A DNA stretch of 64,000 nucleotides, from NCBI RefSeq assembly GCF_009883055.1, contig NZ_WWVR01000015.1:28006-92005 (forward strand), in the 5' to 3' direction. Position 1 is the stretch's first letter. Each line of letters starts with the position of its first letter. Under the pieces are notes generated by a model. That model was not told the DNA's origin. It searched no databases and was given only the letters and a program-made list of their open reading frames with translations. Below, in pieces: positions 16,428 to 24,513 of the stretch. Both the position numbers and the translations under genes were made by a program. Source of the DNA: Blautia sp. BIOML-A1. Lineage in GTDB: Bacteria > Bacillota > Clostridia > Lachnospirales > Lachnospiraceae.

Positions 16428-18059
16428 TTATTTTTCTGCTTTATTCATCTCTCTCACGATCTTACGAAGTTTAAGTACCATAGATGGAGCTACTGAAAGT
16501 TCATCTACGCCCATGCGTACAAACTGCTCCGTGAGTGTCGGATCTGCACCAAGTTCGCCGCAGATTCCTGCCCATTTACCGCATTTATGTGCATTGTCCA
16601 CAACCATCTGGATCATGCGGAGAATTGCCTCATGATGAGGATTATAGAATTCATCCAGTTTTTCATTCTGACGGTCGATGGCAAGCGTGTACTGGGTCAG
16701 ATCGTTTGTACCGATACTGAAGAAGTCAACCATTTCAGCAAGTCTGTCACTGATGATCGCTGCCGCCGGAGTCTCAATCATGATTCCCTGCTCCGGAATC
16801 TTGTACTGGATTTCCTGCTCTTTGAGTTCTGCCTCTACCTCAGCTACGATCTCATAGATTTTCTTAACTTCCTCTGTAGAGGTGATCATCGGATACATGA
16901 TGGAGAGATTTCCGTAAACAGCTGCACGGAGAAGTGCGCGAAGCTGTGTTTTGAAAATATCTTTCTGTGTCAGGCAGATACGGATCGCACGATATCCCAG
17001 TGCCGGGTTGTCCTCATTGCCTAGGTTGAAGTAATCCACCTGTTTATCAGCACCGATATCCAGAGTACGGATGATAACCTTCTTTCCTGCCATCATCTGT
17101 ACGGCCTGCTTGTAAGCCTGGAACTGTTCTTCCTCTGTCGGGAAATCATTCCTTCCAAGATAAAGAAATTCACTTCTGAAAAGGCCGATTCCACCGGCAT
17201 CATTTTCGAGAACATAACCAATATCTCCAACGCTTCCGATATTTGCATAAATGTTGATCTTATGGCCATCTAAGGTCACGTTTTCTTTGCCTTTCAGTTC
17301 CTGAAGAAGTCTGAGCTTCTCTGCCTCTTCTTTCATTTTCTGCTCAGTTTCTGTTTTTGTGTCTTCGTCCGGATCAAAGGTAACTGTTCCTGCAAATCCA
17401 TCTACAACTGCTGTCATACCAGTTTTAAGTTCTTCAAGCTCCATCGGTACGCCGATCAGAGCCGGAATGTTCATCATACGGGCAAGGATCGCGGTATGGG
17501 AGTTGGTTGAACCATGGACAGTCACAAATGCAAGGATCTTATCCTTGTCCATCTGTACGGTTTCGCTCGGACTTAAGTCATCTGCAACAATGACAGACGG
17601 TTCAATAGAACTCAGATCCGCATCCTCCTGTCCGCTCAGGTTGCGTACAAGACGTTCGGAAATATCTTTGATATCTGCAGAACGTGCTTTCATGTAATCA
17701 TCATCCATAGATGCGAACATCGCTGCAAAGTTATCGCCTGTGGTTGCCACAGCGTATTCTGCGTTGACCTGTTCTGTGCGGATCGTATTCTGGATTGCTT
17801 CCAGATAATCATCATCCTCAAGCATCATCTGATGTACTTCAAAAATGGCTGCACTGGCTTCACCAACTTCTCTTACTGCCTTGTCATATAATTTCTGAAG
17901 CTGCTCCTTTGATTTCTCCAGGGCAGTATCCACACGCTTTACTTCTGCCTCTGGATCTTCAATCCTGGTTCTTTTGACCTGGTAATCATTTTTCTTAAGA
18001 ACCACGATCGGTCCCATTGCAATTCCTTTATAAACAGATTTCCCCTGAAAACACTGCAT
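16428..18059 (-). CDS. ptsI: PTS enzyme I (phosphoenolpyruvate-protein phosphotransferase)
   Basis: 543 residues. Enzyme I takes phosphate from phosphoenolpyruvate onto a histidine and passes it to HPr. The phospho-His segment GSTNSHTAILARMMNIPALI lies near residue 185, the PEP-binding motifs GGIGLFRSEFLYLGR and RTLDIGADKQ follow, and the C-terminal KWAGICGELGADP and SIGTNDLTQYTLAIDR contain the catalytic Cys and Mg ligands. Length is a little short of the usual 570. ATG 18057-18059 has AGGAGGAAGTAAGT ahead. It is the last gene of ptsG-licT-ptsH-ptsI. Confidence 0.96.
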   Translation of the reverse strand: MQCFQGKSVYKGIAMGPIVVLKKNDYQVKRTRIEDPEAEVKRVDTALEKSKEQLQKLYDKAVREVGEASAAIFEVHQMMLEDDDYLEAIQNTIRTEQVNAEYAVATTGDNFAAMFASMDDDYMKARSADIKDISERLVRNLSGQEDADLSSIEPSVIVADDLSPSETVQMDKDKILAFVTVHGSTNSHTAILARMMNIPALIGVPMELEELKTGMTAVVDGFAGTVTFDPDEDTKTETEQKMKEEAEKLRLLQELKGKENVTLDGHKINIYANIGSVGDIGYVLENDAGGIGLFRSEFLYLGRNDFPTEEEQFQAYKQAVQMMAGKKVIIRTLDIGADKQVDYFNLGNEDNPALGYRAIRICLTQKDIFKTQLRALLRAAVYGNLSIMYPMITSTEEVKKIYEIVAEVEAELKEQEIQYKIPEQGIMIETPAAAIISDRLAEMVDFFSIGTNDLTQYTLAIDRQNEKLDEFYNPHHEAILRMIQMVVDNAHKCGKWAGICGELGADPTLTEQFVRMGVDELSVAPSMVLKLRKIVREMNKAEK

Positions 18060-18115
18060 ACTTACTTCCTCCTGACTGCTGTTCTGTTACACCATAGGTT
18101 TTTCTATATATCTGA

Positions 18116-18373
18116 TTACAGATTTGCTTCAAAGAACGCTTTCAGTCCTTCAATTGCAGTATCTTCATCAGCACCTTCAGCTGTTACAGTTACAGTTTCG
18201 CCCTGTTTTACTCCAAGGGACATAAGCATCATAAGCTGTGTAAGTTTCTTTGTCTTGCCATCTTTTGTGATCGTGCACTCTGACTCATATTTCTTTGCTT
18301 CTTTTACAAGAAGTCCTGCCGGTCTTGCGTGGATTCCCAGTTCGTCTTTGATTGTGTACTCGAATGTTTTCAT
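18116..18373 (-). CDS. ptsH: phosphocarrier protein HPr lacking Ser46
   Basis: 85 residues. His15 in LGIHARPAG is intact, so phosphate transfer from enzyme I to EIIA should work. In Bacillus HPr the regulatory Ser46 lies in NLKSIMGVMSLG; here the aligned stretch is KLTQLMMLMSLG, giving Gln at position 46. The codon is CAG, read directly. HPr kinase therefore cannot phosphorylate this HPr at the usual site, and the CcpA-HPr(Ser-P) arm of catabolite control should not run through it. The surrounding hydrophobic patch is also altered. The ATG has a GAGGAG ribosome site. Confidence 0.95.
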   Translation of the reverse strand: MKTFEYTIKDELGIHARPAGLLVKEAKKYESECTITKDGKTKKLTQLMMLMSLGVKQGETVTVTAEGADEDTAIEGLKAFFEANL

Positions 18374-18421
18374 TTTAATTTCTCCTCTTCTTTTTATATC
18401 TTTGTTTTATGGTATATATTT

Positions 18422-19258
18422 TTATTCTGTCTCACTGTCCAGCATTCGCTCCAGATGCATTGCCAGATAACCGATCTCAATATCCGGCATCGGAAGTCCC
18501 AGACGCTTCTCCATCTCGTGGCAGATTCTCTCAGATGCATGAAAAGCCTCAGGAAATTTCACAGACATATAGTCATTCAGATTCATCTTGAGTTTCTCTC
18601 CATGAATCGCTCTTGCCACCATGTAACGTACATGGTTCATCAGACGGTTATATGCCAGTGACATCACATCGATGGAATTTCCTGTTTCTTTCTCTACAAG
18701 AGAAATGCATTCTCTGACGGTTCGGGCGATCTCCATGGCCTGTGAAACCTTCTCATCTACAATGGCCGAATGAACGTGGAGGGCGATATATCCTGTTTCA
18801 TGTTCATCAAGCTCTATCTGAAATTTTTCTTTCAGCATAGGTGCTATGCAGCCGGCCACTTTGTATTCTTTATAAAACAGGATACGGATGTCCTCCGTCA
18901 GTGGATTGCTGATCTGCTCTCCCCTCTGAAGACGGCGGATAGCAAAATCAAGATGATCCGCTATTGGAAAAAGAATCGAACGATCGATATCGCCAAATTC
19001 TGCCTCAGCCTCCCTGAGGATTTCATTGGCAAGTTCCAGACATACCGGTGAAACTGAGTTGATAATTTCTCTGGCATCTCCACGGTCTGTCAGTTCTTTG
19101 AGTGAATAAATCCTGGCATCCTGCGGAACCTCTATCGTCTGCCCTATTTTTTTGCCAAAAGCAATTCCCTTTCCCATGATCAGGCATTCCTGCTTTGCGC
19201 CTGATTCGATTCCAATAAAAGAATTATGATTTAATAATTTTGCTATCCTGTATATCAT
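18422..19258 (-). CDS. BglG/LicT-family transcription antiterminator (GlcT role)
   Basis: About 278 residues. The N-terminal CAT RNA-binding domain (IAKLLNHNSFIGIE, then LIMGKGIAFGKKIG) is followed by two PRD domains whose phosphorylatable histidines are seen in PIADHLDFAIRR, HETGYIALHVHSA, MNHVRYM and GYLAMHLERM. Such proteins bind a RAT hairpin and stop formation of an overlapping terminator; PTS phosphorylation sets their activity. It lies directly below ptsG, whose leader holds a RAT-terminator pair, so GlcT-like control of ptsG is the natural reading. Start chosen at ATG 19256-19258 by alignment to the CAT domain; ATGs at 19267 and 19273 are possible. Confidence 0.9.
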   Translation of the reverse strand: MIYRIAKLLNHNSFIGIESGAKQECLIMGKGIAFGKKIGQTIEVPQDARIYSLKELTDRGDAREIINSVSPVCLELANEILREAEAEFGDIDRSILFPIADHLDFAIRRLQRGEQISNPLTEDIRILFYKEYKVAGCIAPMLKEKFQIELDEHETGYIALHVHSAIVDEKVSQAMEIARTVRECISLVEKETGNSIDVMSLAYNRLMNHVRYMVARAIHGEKLKMNLNDYMSVKFPEAFHASERICHEMEKRLGLPMPDIEIGYLAMHLERMLDSETE

Positions 19259-19285
19259 CCGTTTCATCCCCATCCAGGGTCTTTT

Positions 19286-21454
19286 TTACTGAAGGACCTC
19301 TATCTCAAACAAAGGCTCTCCGGCTTTGATCTGACCCTCATGCAGCAGATGGATTCGCTGATTGTCCTCCAGTTCTGTACAAAGAACCGGGGAAGTGACA
19401 GAAGGTGCATTTGCCTTCAGGTATTCCAGATCCAGCTTCAGCATCGGATCCCCCTTCTTAACTGTCTGTCCGCTCTCTACCAGTGCTTCAAATCCCCCGC
19501 CATTCAGTTTTACAGTATCGATTCCCACATGGATCAACAGACTGATTCCTGAATCTGTTATAAATCCAATGGCATGTTTTGTATCAAAGACAAATGCGAC
19601 TTCACCATCCTCCGGAGCACGTACAAACGGATCCTCCGGTGTTACAACAGCACCATCACCCATCATCTTCTGCGCAAAAGCTTCATCCGGTGCAGTCGAG
19701 AGGTCTGCTGCCACTCCTGTTATCGGACTGGAAATTACGATTCTCTCGACAACCTTCTGTTCTTCTGCTTCCTGTGTCTGAACTGCTGTATCCTGAACAG
19801 CCTCTGTGTCTTCTGTCTCTGCATAGGTATCCGAAGCTGTTTCCAGATAATCTTCAAGGTTAGACTTGATCACAGTGACATTCGGTCCGTAAATAACCTG
19901 AACACCCTGTCCCTTGTGTACCACACCGGATGCTCCCGTTGCCTTAAGAATTCCGTCATTTACTCTGGAAGCATCTTTGACTGTACAACGAAGTCTGGTT
20001 GCACAGCAATCCACATCACTGATATTTTTCTTACCGCCAAGACCTCTTGTAATTGCCTCGCTTGTGGCATCATCAGAAGTTACTGTCTCTGCCTGAGCTG
20101 CCTCTCTGCGGGCATTTACATCCGCCTTTGTATAAAGCTTTGTTTCTGTGTCATCATCCTCACGACCCGGAGTTTTGAAATTAAACTTCCTGATCATAAA
20201 TTTGAAAATAAAATAATATAAAAAGAAGTAAATAATACCAACCGGGATCACTCGCATCCAGCTTGTTTTGGCATTTCCCTGAAGGATACCAAACAGGAAG
20301 AAGTCAAGCAGTCCGCCTGAAAATGTAAGTCCTACTGCAATATTCAGCATATGTGCGATCATATAAGCTGAACCTGCAAGAACTACCTGTACCGCAAACA
20401 GTGCAGGAGCCACAAACAAGAAGGAGAATTCCAGCGGTTCCGTAATACCTGTTGCCATACATGCAAGTGCTGCGGAGAGAAGAAGTCCACCAGCAGCTTT
20501 TTTCTTCTCAGGTTTTGCACACTGATACATGGCAAGTGCTGCTCCTGGAAGACCAAAGATCATAAAAATAAACTCACCTGAAAAATATCTGGTTGCATCA
20601 GCACTGAAGTGTGCAATATTTGCAGAGTCTGCAAGCTGTGCAAAGAAAATATTCTGTCCGCCCTGAACCATCTGTCCGGCAACTTCCATCGTACCGCCTA
20701 CGGCTGTCTGCCAGAAAGGCATATAGAATACATGGTGCAGACCGAATGGGATCAGTGCTCTCTTAATAAGACCAAAGATCAGAGTTCCCACATACCCGGA
20801 ACCTGTTACCAGTCCGCCAAGCGCATAAATTCCATTCTGGACAACCGGCCATACAAAATAAAGAAGAATTCCCACAAACATATAAACAATCGTGGAAATG
20901 ATCGGCACAAATCTTGTACCGCCGAAGAATGACAGTGCATTCGGAAGCTGGATCCTGTAGAACTTATTGTGAAGTGCTGCCACACCAAGTCCTACGATGA
21001 TACCGCCAAATACACCCATCTGCAAAGACTGGATACCACATACAGAAGTGATGGTTCCCTCCAGCACAGACTCTGCAATCTCTCCATTGTCGAGAATCTG
21101 TCCTGTGATCGTCAGCATCGCATTGATCGCAGTATTCATTACAAAATACGCGATAACTGCTGATAACGCGGAAACTTCTTTTTCTTTTTTTGCCATACCA
21201 ATCGCAACACCTACCGCAAAGATCAGAGGCAGGTTATCAAAGACTGCACTTCCGACTTTGTTCATGATCATCAGGAGGGCATTCAGAACGGTTCCCTCAC
21301 CGAGGATGCTGGTTAAATGATAGGTTTCAATTGTAGTTGCATTGGTAAAGGAACTTCCGATTCCGAGAAGAAGACCGGCTACCGGAAGGATTGCGATAGG
21401 GAGCATAAAGCTTCGTCCCACTCGCTGCAGAACACTGAAAATCTTGTCCTTCAT
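19286..21454 (-). CDS. ptsG: PTS glucose/GlcNAc-type EIICBA
   Basis: 722 residues with all three PTS domains. IIC: about ten helices, residues 1-430, beginning VLQRVGRSFMLPIAILPVAG and containing GLHHVFYMPFWQ and GITEPLEFSFLF. IIB: about 460-540, with the phospho-Cys in DVDCCATRLRC (483/484). IIA: 568-722, with the phospho-His in SLLIHVGIDTVKLNG (642). It imports and phosphorylates a hexose, most likely glucose. Acidic/Thr-rich linkers join the domains. ATG 21452-21454 is preceded by AAAAGGAG. The leader carries an antiterminator switch. Substrate could also be N-acetylglucosamine. Confidence 0.93.
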   Translation of the reverse strand: MKDKIFSVLQRVGRSFMLPIAILPVAGLLLGIGSSFTNATTIETYHLTSILGEGTVLNALLMIMNKVGSAVFDNLPLIFAVGVAIGMAKKEKEVSALSAVIAYFVMNTAINAMLTITGQILDNGEIAESVLEGTITSVCGIQSLQMGVFGGIIVGLGVAALHNKFYRIQLPNALSFFGGTRFVPIISTIVYMFVGILLYFVWPVVQNGIYALGGLVTGSGYVGTLIFGLIKRALIPFGLHHVFYMPFWQTAVGGTMEVAGQMVQGGQNIFFAQLADSANIAHFSADATRYFSGEFIFMIFGLPGAALAMYQCAKPEKKKAAGGLLLSAALACMATGITEPLEFSFLFVAPALFAVQVVLAGSAYMIAHMLNIAVGLTFSGGLLDFFLFGILQGNAKTSWMRVIPVGIIYFFLYYFIFKFMIRKFNFKTPGREDDDTETKLYTKADVNARREAAQAETVTSDDATSEAITRGLGGKKNISDVDCCATRLRCTVKDASRVNDGILKATGASGVVHKGQGVQVIYGPNVTVIKSNLEDYLETASDTYAETEDTEAVQDTAVQTQEAEEQKVVERIVISSPITGVAADLSTAPDEAFAQKMMGDGAVVTPEDPFVRAPEDGEVAFVFDTKHAIGFITDSGISLLIHVGIDTVKLNGGGFEALVESGQTVKKGDPMLKLDLEYLKANAPSVTSPVLCTELEDNQRIHLLHEGQIKAGEPLFEIEVLQ

Positions 21455-21540
21455 TTCACATACTCCTTTTCCTGTGCGTTTCGCACATCCCTAAATGTAT
21501 TTTCAGGGAGTAAGTATGTGTATGTGCAGTATTTTTGTAC

Positions 21541-21614
21541 AAAAAAAAGGCACTAATACACATAAACACTCCTTGTTATGTATAGTTAATGCCTCCTAAA
21601 TCGAGTTACACACT
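21541..21614 (-). promoter_or_regulatory. RAT antiterminator overlapping a leader terminator of ptsG
   Basis: On the minus strand 21614-21583 has the RAT form: AGTGTGTAACTC, a short loop, then GAGGCATTAACT, with AGT/ACT and CTC/GAG stems and an internal loop. Its 3' half (GGCATTAA from 21593) is also the 5' arm of a strong terminator whose 3' arm TTAGTGCC runs into eight Ts at 21541-21548. The two folds exclude each other. The LicT-like protein encoded next is the expected binder. Confidence 0.8.
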
Positions 21615-21626
21615 ACAACCAATCAA

Positions 21627-21656
21627 AATATAACACGGTCACAGAGAATTTGTCAA
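21627..21656 (-). promoter_or_regulatory. predicted promoter of the ptsG operon
   Basis: TTGACA (21651-21656), 18-bp spacer, TATATT (21627-21632), minus strand. The start point would be about 20 nt ahead of the RAT hairpin. Confidence 0.7.
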
Positions 21657-21679
21657 CCCGATATTTTATTTAATTAATG

Positions 21680-21821
21680 GTTACTGTTCACTCCGTTCAC
21701 AGTAACTTGGTCAAAATGCATTCCAAATCACCTTCGGTGATAGCATTTTGCCCCGTATGTCTCGGGATTTTGCCATATTCATGGCAAAACACCTCGCGGG
21801 ATATTACCTGTGAACAGTTAC
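21680..21821 (+). mobile_element. 142-bp MITE-like element, copy R4 (type B)
   Basis: The left end is the type B hairpin (arms GTTACTGT/ACAGTAAC), and the right end is GTGAACAGTTAC, giving inverted ends matching at 11 of 12 bases. The interior keeps the ATCACC-ttc-GGTGAT hairpin but has TTTTGCCAT/ATGGCAAAA in place of the type A second hairpin; the compensating changes preserve pairing. It is flanked by a perfect 8-bp duplication AATTAATG (21672-21679, 21822-21829). It lies 14 bp past the Nudix stop and 23 bp upstream of the ptsG -35 box. Confidence 0.92.
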
Positions 21822-21835
21822 AATTAATGGTACAA

Positions 21836-22441
21836 CTAATTCAGAAACGCAAATGGTTCCTCATCATTGAGAAAGTGCATCAACATGTAAGCACACATGA
21901 TGGCAACATTTTCTTCTTTAAGAATTCTTCTGACCTCATCACGGTCTGCAAGAACAACCTCGATTTCTTCCGTATCTTCCTGTGCATCCTTACTGATCTC
22001 ACCGCTGGCATATCCGTAGACAGTCGCACAGGATTCATCGGTCATGCCAATTGTAGTAAAATATGGTTTCTCATATGCCGTATCCACCTTCAGAGGTTCC
22101 AGCTTAAGTCCAGTCTCCTCATACATCTCACGGACAGCTCCCTCATGGAAATCTTCATTTGGCTCTACAAGACCTGCCGGGAATTCATAGATATATCCAC
22201 CCAGTGCATAACGATACTGACGAATCAGCACGACCCTGTCTTTCTTTTCTCCGTAAATACTGTAGATGATCACGCCATCCGGATCATTGCGTCCTGTCCT
22301 GAGCTTGAGGGACGGGATGTCCTTCGCCCTGGAAGCCACATAGTAGGATACTGGGGTGTTGTGTACACTGGTTGCATCTACATGATAAAGATTAACAAAA
22401 CGGTTGTCTGTAAGTTTTTGTACATCATGAATTTTTCCCAT
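21836..22441 (-). CDS. Nudix hydrolase, ADP-ribose pyrophosphatase-like
   Basis: 201 residues. The Nudix box GLVEPNEDFHEGAVREMYEE followed by TGL (about residues 95-117) is complete: G-x5-E-x7-R-E-x2-E-E-x-G. It hydrolyses nucleoside diphosphates linked to another group, and the context (GGYIYEFPAGLVEPNED) is that of ADP-sugar pyrophosphatases. A C-terminal segment with EVRRILKEENV fits family members. It has no obvious operon partner: ribU ends about 90 bp upstream, and element R4 follows its stop. Confidence 0.9.
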   Translation of the reverse strand: MGKIHDVQKLTDNRFVNLYHVDATSVHNTPVSYYVASRAKDIPSLKLRTGRNDPDGVIIYSIYGEKKDRVVLIRQYRYALGGYIYEFPAGLVEPNEDFHEGAVREMYEETGLKLEPLKVDTAYEKPYFTTIGMTDESCATVYGYASGEISKDAQEDTEEIEVVLADRDEVRRILKEENVAIMCAYMLMHFLNDEEPFAFLN

Positions 22442-22528
22442 TGAGAGAACCTTCTTTCCCGCACGAGATCACCGTGCAATATATTTGTGTGCTCTCTGGA
22501 TTGGTTTCTGTTATCTGAGAAGTCAGAA

Positions 22529-23164
22529 TCAGTCACCTTTGAGAACTACACGGATTCGTTTGTAAATAAAGAATACGATCACAGATACCAGAATGTATTT
22601 GAATAAGTTAAACGGTACAATGATCAGTGCCACAAATCCCAGCAGACTGTTGACAGAATGGTTGACTGCAGCACCCATTTCAATAAAAGCTTCGATCGGC
22701 ATACCAAAAGCCTTGCCATATGCCGGAAGCAGAACAAACGCATTCATCAGGCACGCTGCTATTGTTGTCAGAACTGTACCAACTGCCATACCCATAACTG
22801 CATGCTTACGGCTCTTTACATTATGAAGTCTGTAAATAATGCCTGCCGGTATTACGAAGGTGCATCCGAAAATAAAGTTTGCCAGATCACCAACACCTGC
22901 GGTCATGGTTCCTTTTGTTACAAGATGTACCAGGATCTTGACCAGTTCGATCACTGCACCCGCCACAGGTCCCATCGCAAAAGCTCCTACCAGTACCGGA
23001 ATCTCAGAGAAGTCCAGCTGATAGAAGGATGGTGCCAGGAATGGGAGCGGAAATTCAAAGTTCATCAATACACCTGCAACCGCACCCAGCATTGCAATCT
23101 GTGTGATCGTCCTGGTACGGCTTCGTTCCATTACATTTCCATTTCTTAAAACCTGTTCACTCAT
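22529..23164 (-). CDS. ribU: riboflavin ECF transporter S component
   Basis: 211-residue membrane protein with about five to six helices. TQIAMLGAVAGVLMNFEFPLPF, SFYQLDFSEIPVLVGAFAMGP and VTKGTMTAGVGDLANFIFGC are RibU signatures; the NFIFG region lines the riboflavin site. It needs a shared EcfAA'T module encoded elsewhere. The start at ATG 23162-23164 follows AAAAGGAGAG; an upstream in-frame ATG at 23254 would fall near the riboswitch terminator and is rejected. The FMN riboswitch and terminator immediately upstream confirm a riboflavin role. It may supply flavin for the flavinylated proteins at 55-60 kb. Confidence 0.95.
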   Translation of the reverse strand: MSEQVLRNGNVMERSRTRTITQIAMLGAVAGVLMNFEFPLPFLAPSFYQLDFSEIPVLVGAFAMGPVAGAVIELVKILVHLVTKGTMTAGVGDLANFIFGCTFVIPAGIIYRLHNVKSRKHAVMGMAVGTVLTTIAACLMNAFVLLPAYGKAFGMPIEAFIEMGAAVNHSVNSLLGFVALIIVPFNLFKYILVSVIVFFIYKRIRVVLKGD

Positions 23165-23213
23165 ACTTGTCTCTCCTTTTGAATGTTCTTTTATTTTAAA
23201 AGAAAATTCCGCG

Positions 23214-23244
23214 TAAAAATCCCCCGAAAGATTCCTTCCGGGGG
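23214..23244 (-). terminator. expression-platform terminator of the FMN riboswitch
   Basis: CCCCCGAAAG and CTTCCGGGGG arms (23221-23244 on the plus strand) form a GC-rich stem. On the minus strand it is followed by ATTTTT. It lies between the aptamer and ribU and would form when FMN is bound. Confidence 0.85.
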
Positions 23245-23270
23245 TAATGAGCACGTATGAATTAATCGTG

Positions 23271-23415
23271 TTCTTCTCTCATCCAGACTTTACTGTCGGT
23301 TCTGGAATTCCGATGTATCGGTCACCAGATCAGCCGCATTACGCGGGTCGCGGACTATACCGCCGGTAGGGAATTCTGACTTCTTATGAAGTTCCAGTCA
23401 CCCTGCCCCGAAGAA
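23271..23415 (-). ncRNA. FMN riboswitch (RFN element) upstream of ribU
   Basis: Read on the minus strand, the aptamer shows the conserved blocks in order: TCTTCGGGGCAGGGTG, AATTCCCTACCGGCGGTA, AGTCCGCGACC, GATCTGGTG, ATTCCAGAACCGACAGT and TGGATGAGAGAAGA. The closing helix pairs TTCTTC with GAGAAGAA. A terminator follows at 23214-23244, so the switch lowers transporter transcription when FMN is plentiful. Confidence 0.96.
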
Positions 23416-23435
23416 TTTTCTTTTATCTGAAAACT

Positions 23436-23464
23436 ATTATACAACCAATTTACCTTCAACGCAA
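23436..23464 (-). promoter_or_regulatory. predicted promoter of the riboswitch-ribU transcript
   Basis: TTGCGT (23459-23464), 17-bp spacer, TATAAT (23436-23441), minus strand, about 20 bp before the aptamer. Confidence 0.6.
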
Positions 23465-23495
23465 TATAAAAATTATATGGCATAAAACCGGGTAT

Positions 23496-23524
23496 CTCAC
23501 GGGTTATTACCTGTGAGCCGTTAT
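23496..23524 (+). repeat. decayed right end of a type B element, overlapping a stop codon
   Basis: CTCACGGGTTATTACCTGTG followed by AGCCGTTAT matches the right end of R4 (CTCGCGGGATATTACCTGTG, AACAGTTAC) at 24 of 29 positions. The terminal TTA is the complement of the TAA stop of the permease gene at 23521-23523. The rest of the element is lost or diverged. Confidence 0.65.
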
Positions 23525-24501
23525 CTTTCTTCTCTGAAGTACGGCACTCCCAGCGCGGCCGGCGGCTGGTGCTCCTTCTTCTTTCGGAAACTGGTGAACA
23601 CAAGCACAATGATCGTTACAACATACGGCAGAGCCTTAAATACCTCCTGCATGCTTCTTCCAAGTCCCGGAATATACAGATACAGGATATAAAGTGCTCC
23701 GAAGAGAAATGCTCCCCAGATTGCATTCAGTGGTTTCCACAGTGCGAAAATAACCAGTGCCACTGCAAGCCATCCACGGTCTCCAAATCCATTGTCTGTC
23801 CAGGTTCCGCCTGAATATTCCATTACGAAATACAGACCACCCAGTCCTGCAAGACCTGCTCCGATGCAGGTGGAGAGATATTTGTATTTAATGACATTGA
23901 TACCTGCTGCATCTGCTGTTCCCGGATTCTCTCCGATCGCACGAAGGTTCAGTCCCATTCTTGTCTTAAACAGGAAAAAAGAAAGAACTACGGCAACAAT
24001 AATGCAGAGATAAGTCATAAATCCATAATTAAAGAGCATCGGTCCGATCACCGGAATTTGGGAAAGTCCCGGAATTTTTGCCGTATAGCCGCTTCCTGTA
24101 ACCTTAACGGAAATCTGGCCTACACCACCTGCAAGTTTGGAGATGGAACCTCCAAAGAAGTTACCAAATCCAGTACCAAAGATTGTCAGTGCAAGACCTG
24201 TAACATTCTGGTTTACTCGAAGTGTGATCGTCAGGATACTGTAGATCAGACCACCAAGCATAGCACAGGCAAAAGCACAGACAAATGAAATCAGCACTCC
24301 TATAAAGACATTCGGATCCGGATTGTCTTTCTCATAGAGAAAAGCACCCATCAGTCCGGAAATACCACCCATATACATGATTCCAGGAATACCAAGATTC
24401 AGGTTTCCTGTCTTCTCTGTCATAATCTCACCAAGCGCACCATACAGAATACAGATGCCCTGGACAATTGCTTTCTGGATAAAAATAATCAGTACACTCA
24501 T
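23521..24501 (-). CDS. nucleoside ABC transporter permease (NupQ/BmpD partner type)
   Basis: 326 residues with about nine hydrophobic segments, of the BPD_transp_2 family. IMTEKTGNLNLGIPGIMYMG and GLNLRAIGENPGTADAAGIN are typical motifs for the smaller permease of BMP-linked nucleoside importers. It is the last gene of the bmp-ATPase-permease-permease set, starts at ATG 24499-24501 after AGGAGGAAG, and lies 12 bp below the other permease. Its final codon falls in a mobile-element remnant (23496-23524), so the C-terminus may have been trimmed or extended by that insertion. Confidence 0.88.
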   Translation of the reverse strand: MSVLIIFIQKAIVQGICILYGALGEIMTEKTGNLNLGIPGIMYMGGISGLMGAFLYEKDNPDPNVFIGVLISFVCAFACAMLGGLIYSILTITLRVNQNVTGLALTIFGTGFGNFFGGSISKLAGGVGQISVKVTGSGYTAKIPGLSQIPVIGPMLFNYGFMTYLCIIVAVVLSFFLFKTRMGLNLRAIGENPGTADAAGINVIKYKYLSTCIGAGLAGLGGLYFVMEYSGGTWTDNGFGDRGWLAVALVIFALWKPLNAIWGAFLFGALYILYLYIPGLGRSMQEVFKALPYVVTIIVLVFTSFRKKKEHQPPAALGVPYFREER

Positions 24502-24513
24502 CGCATCTTCCTC

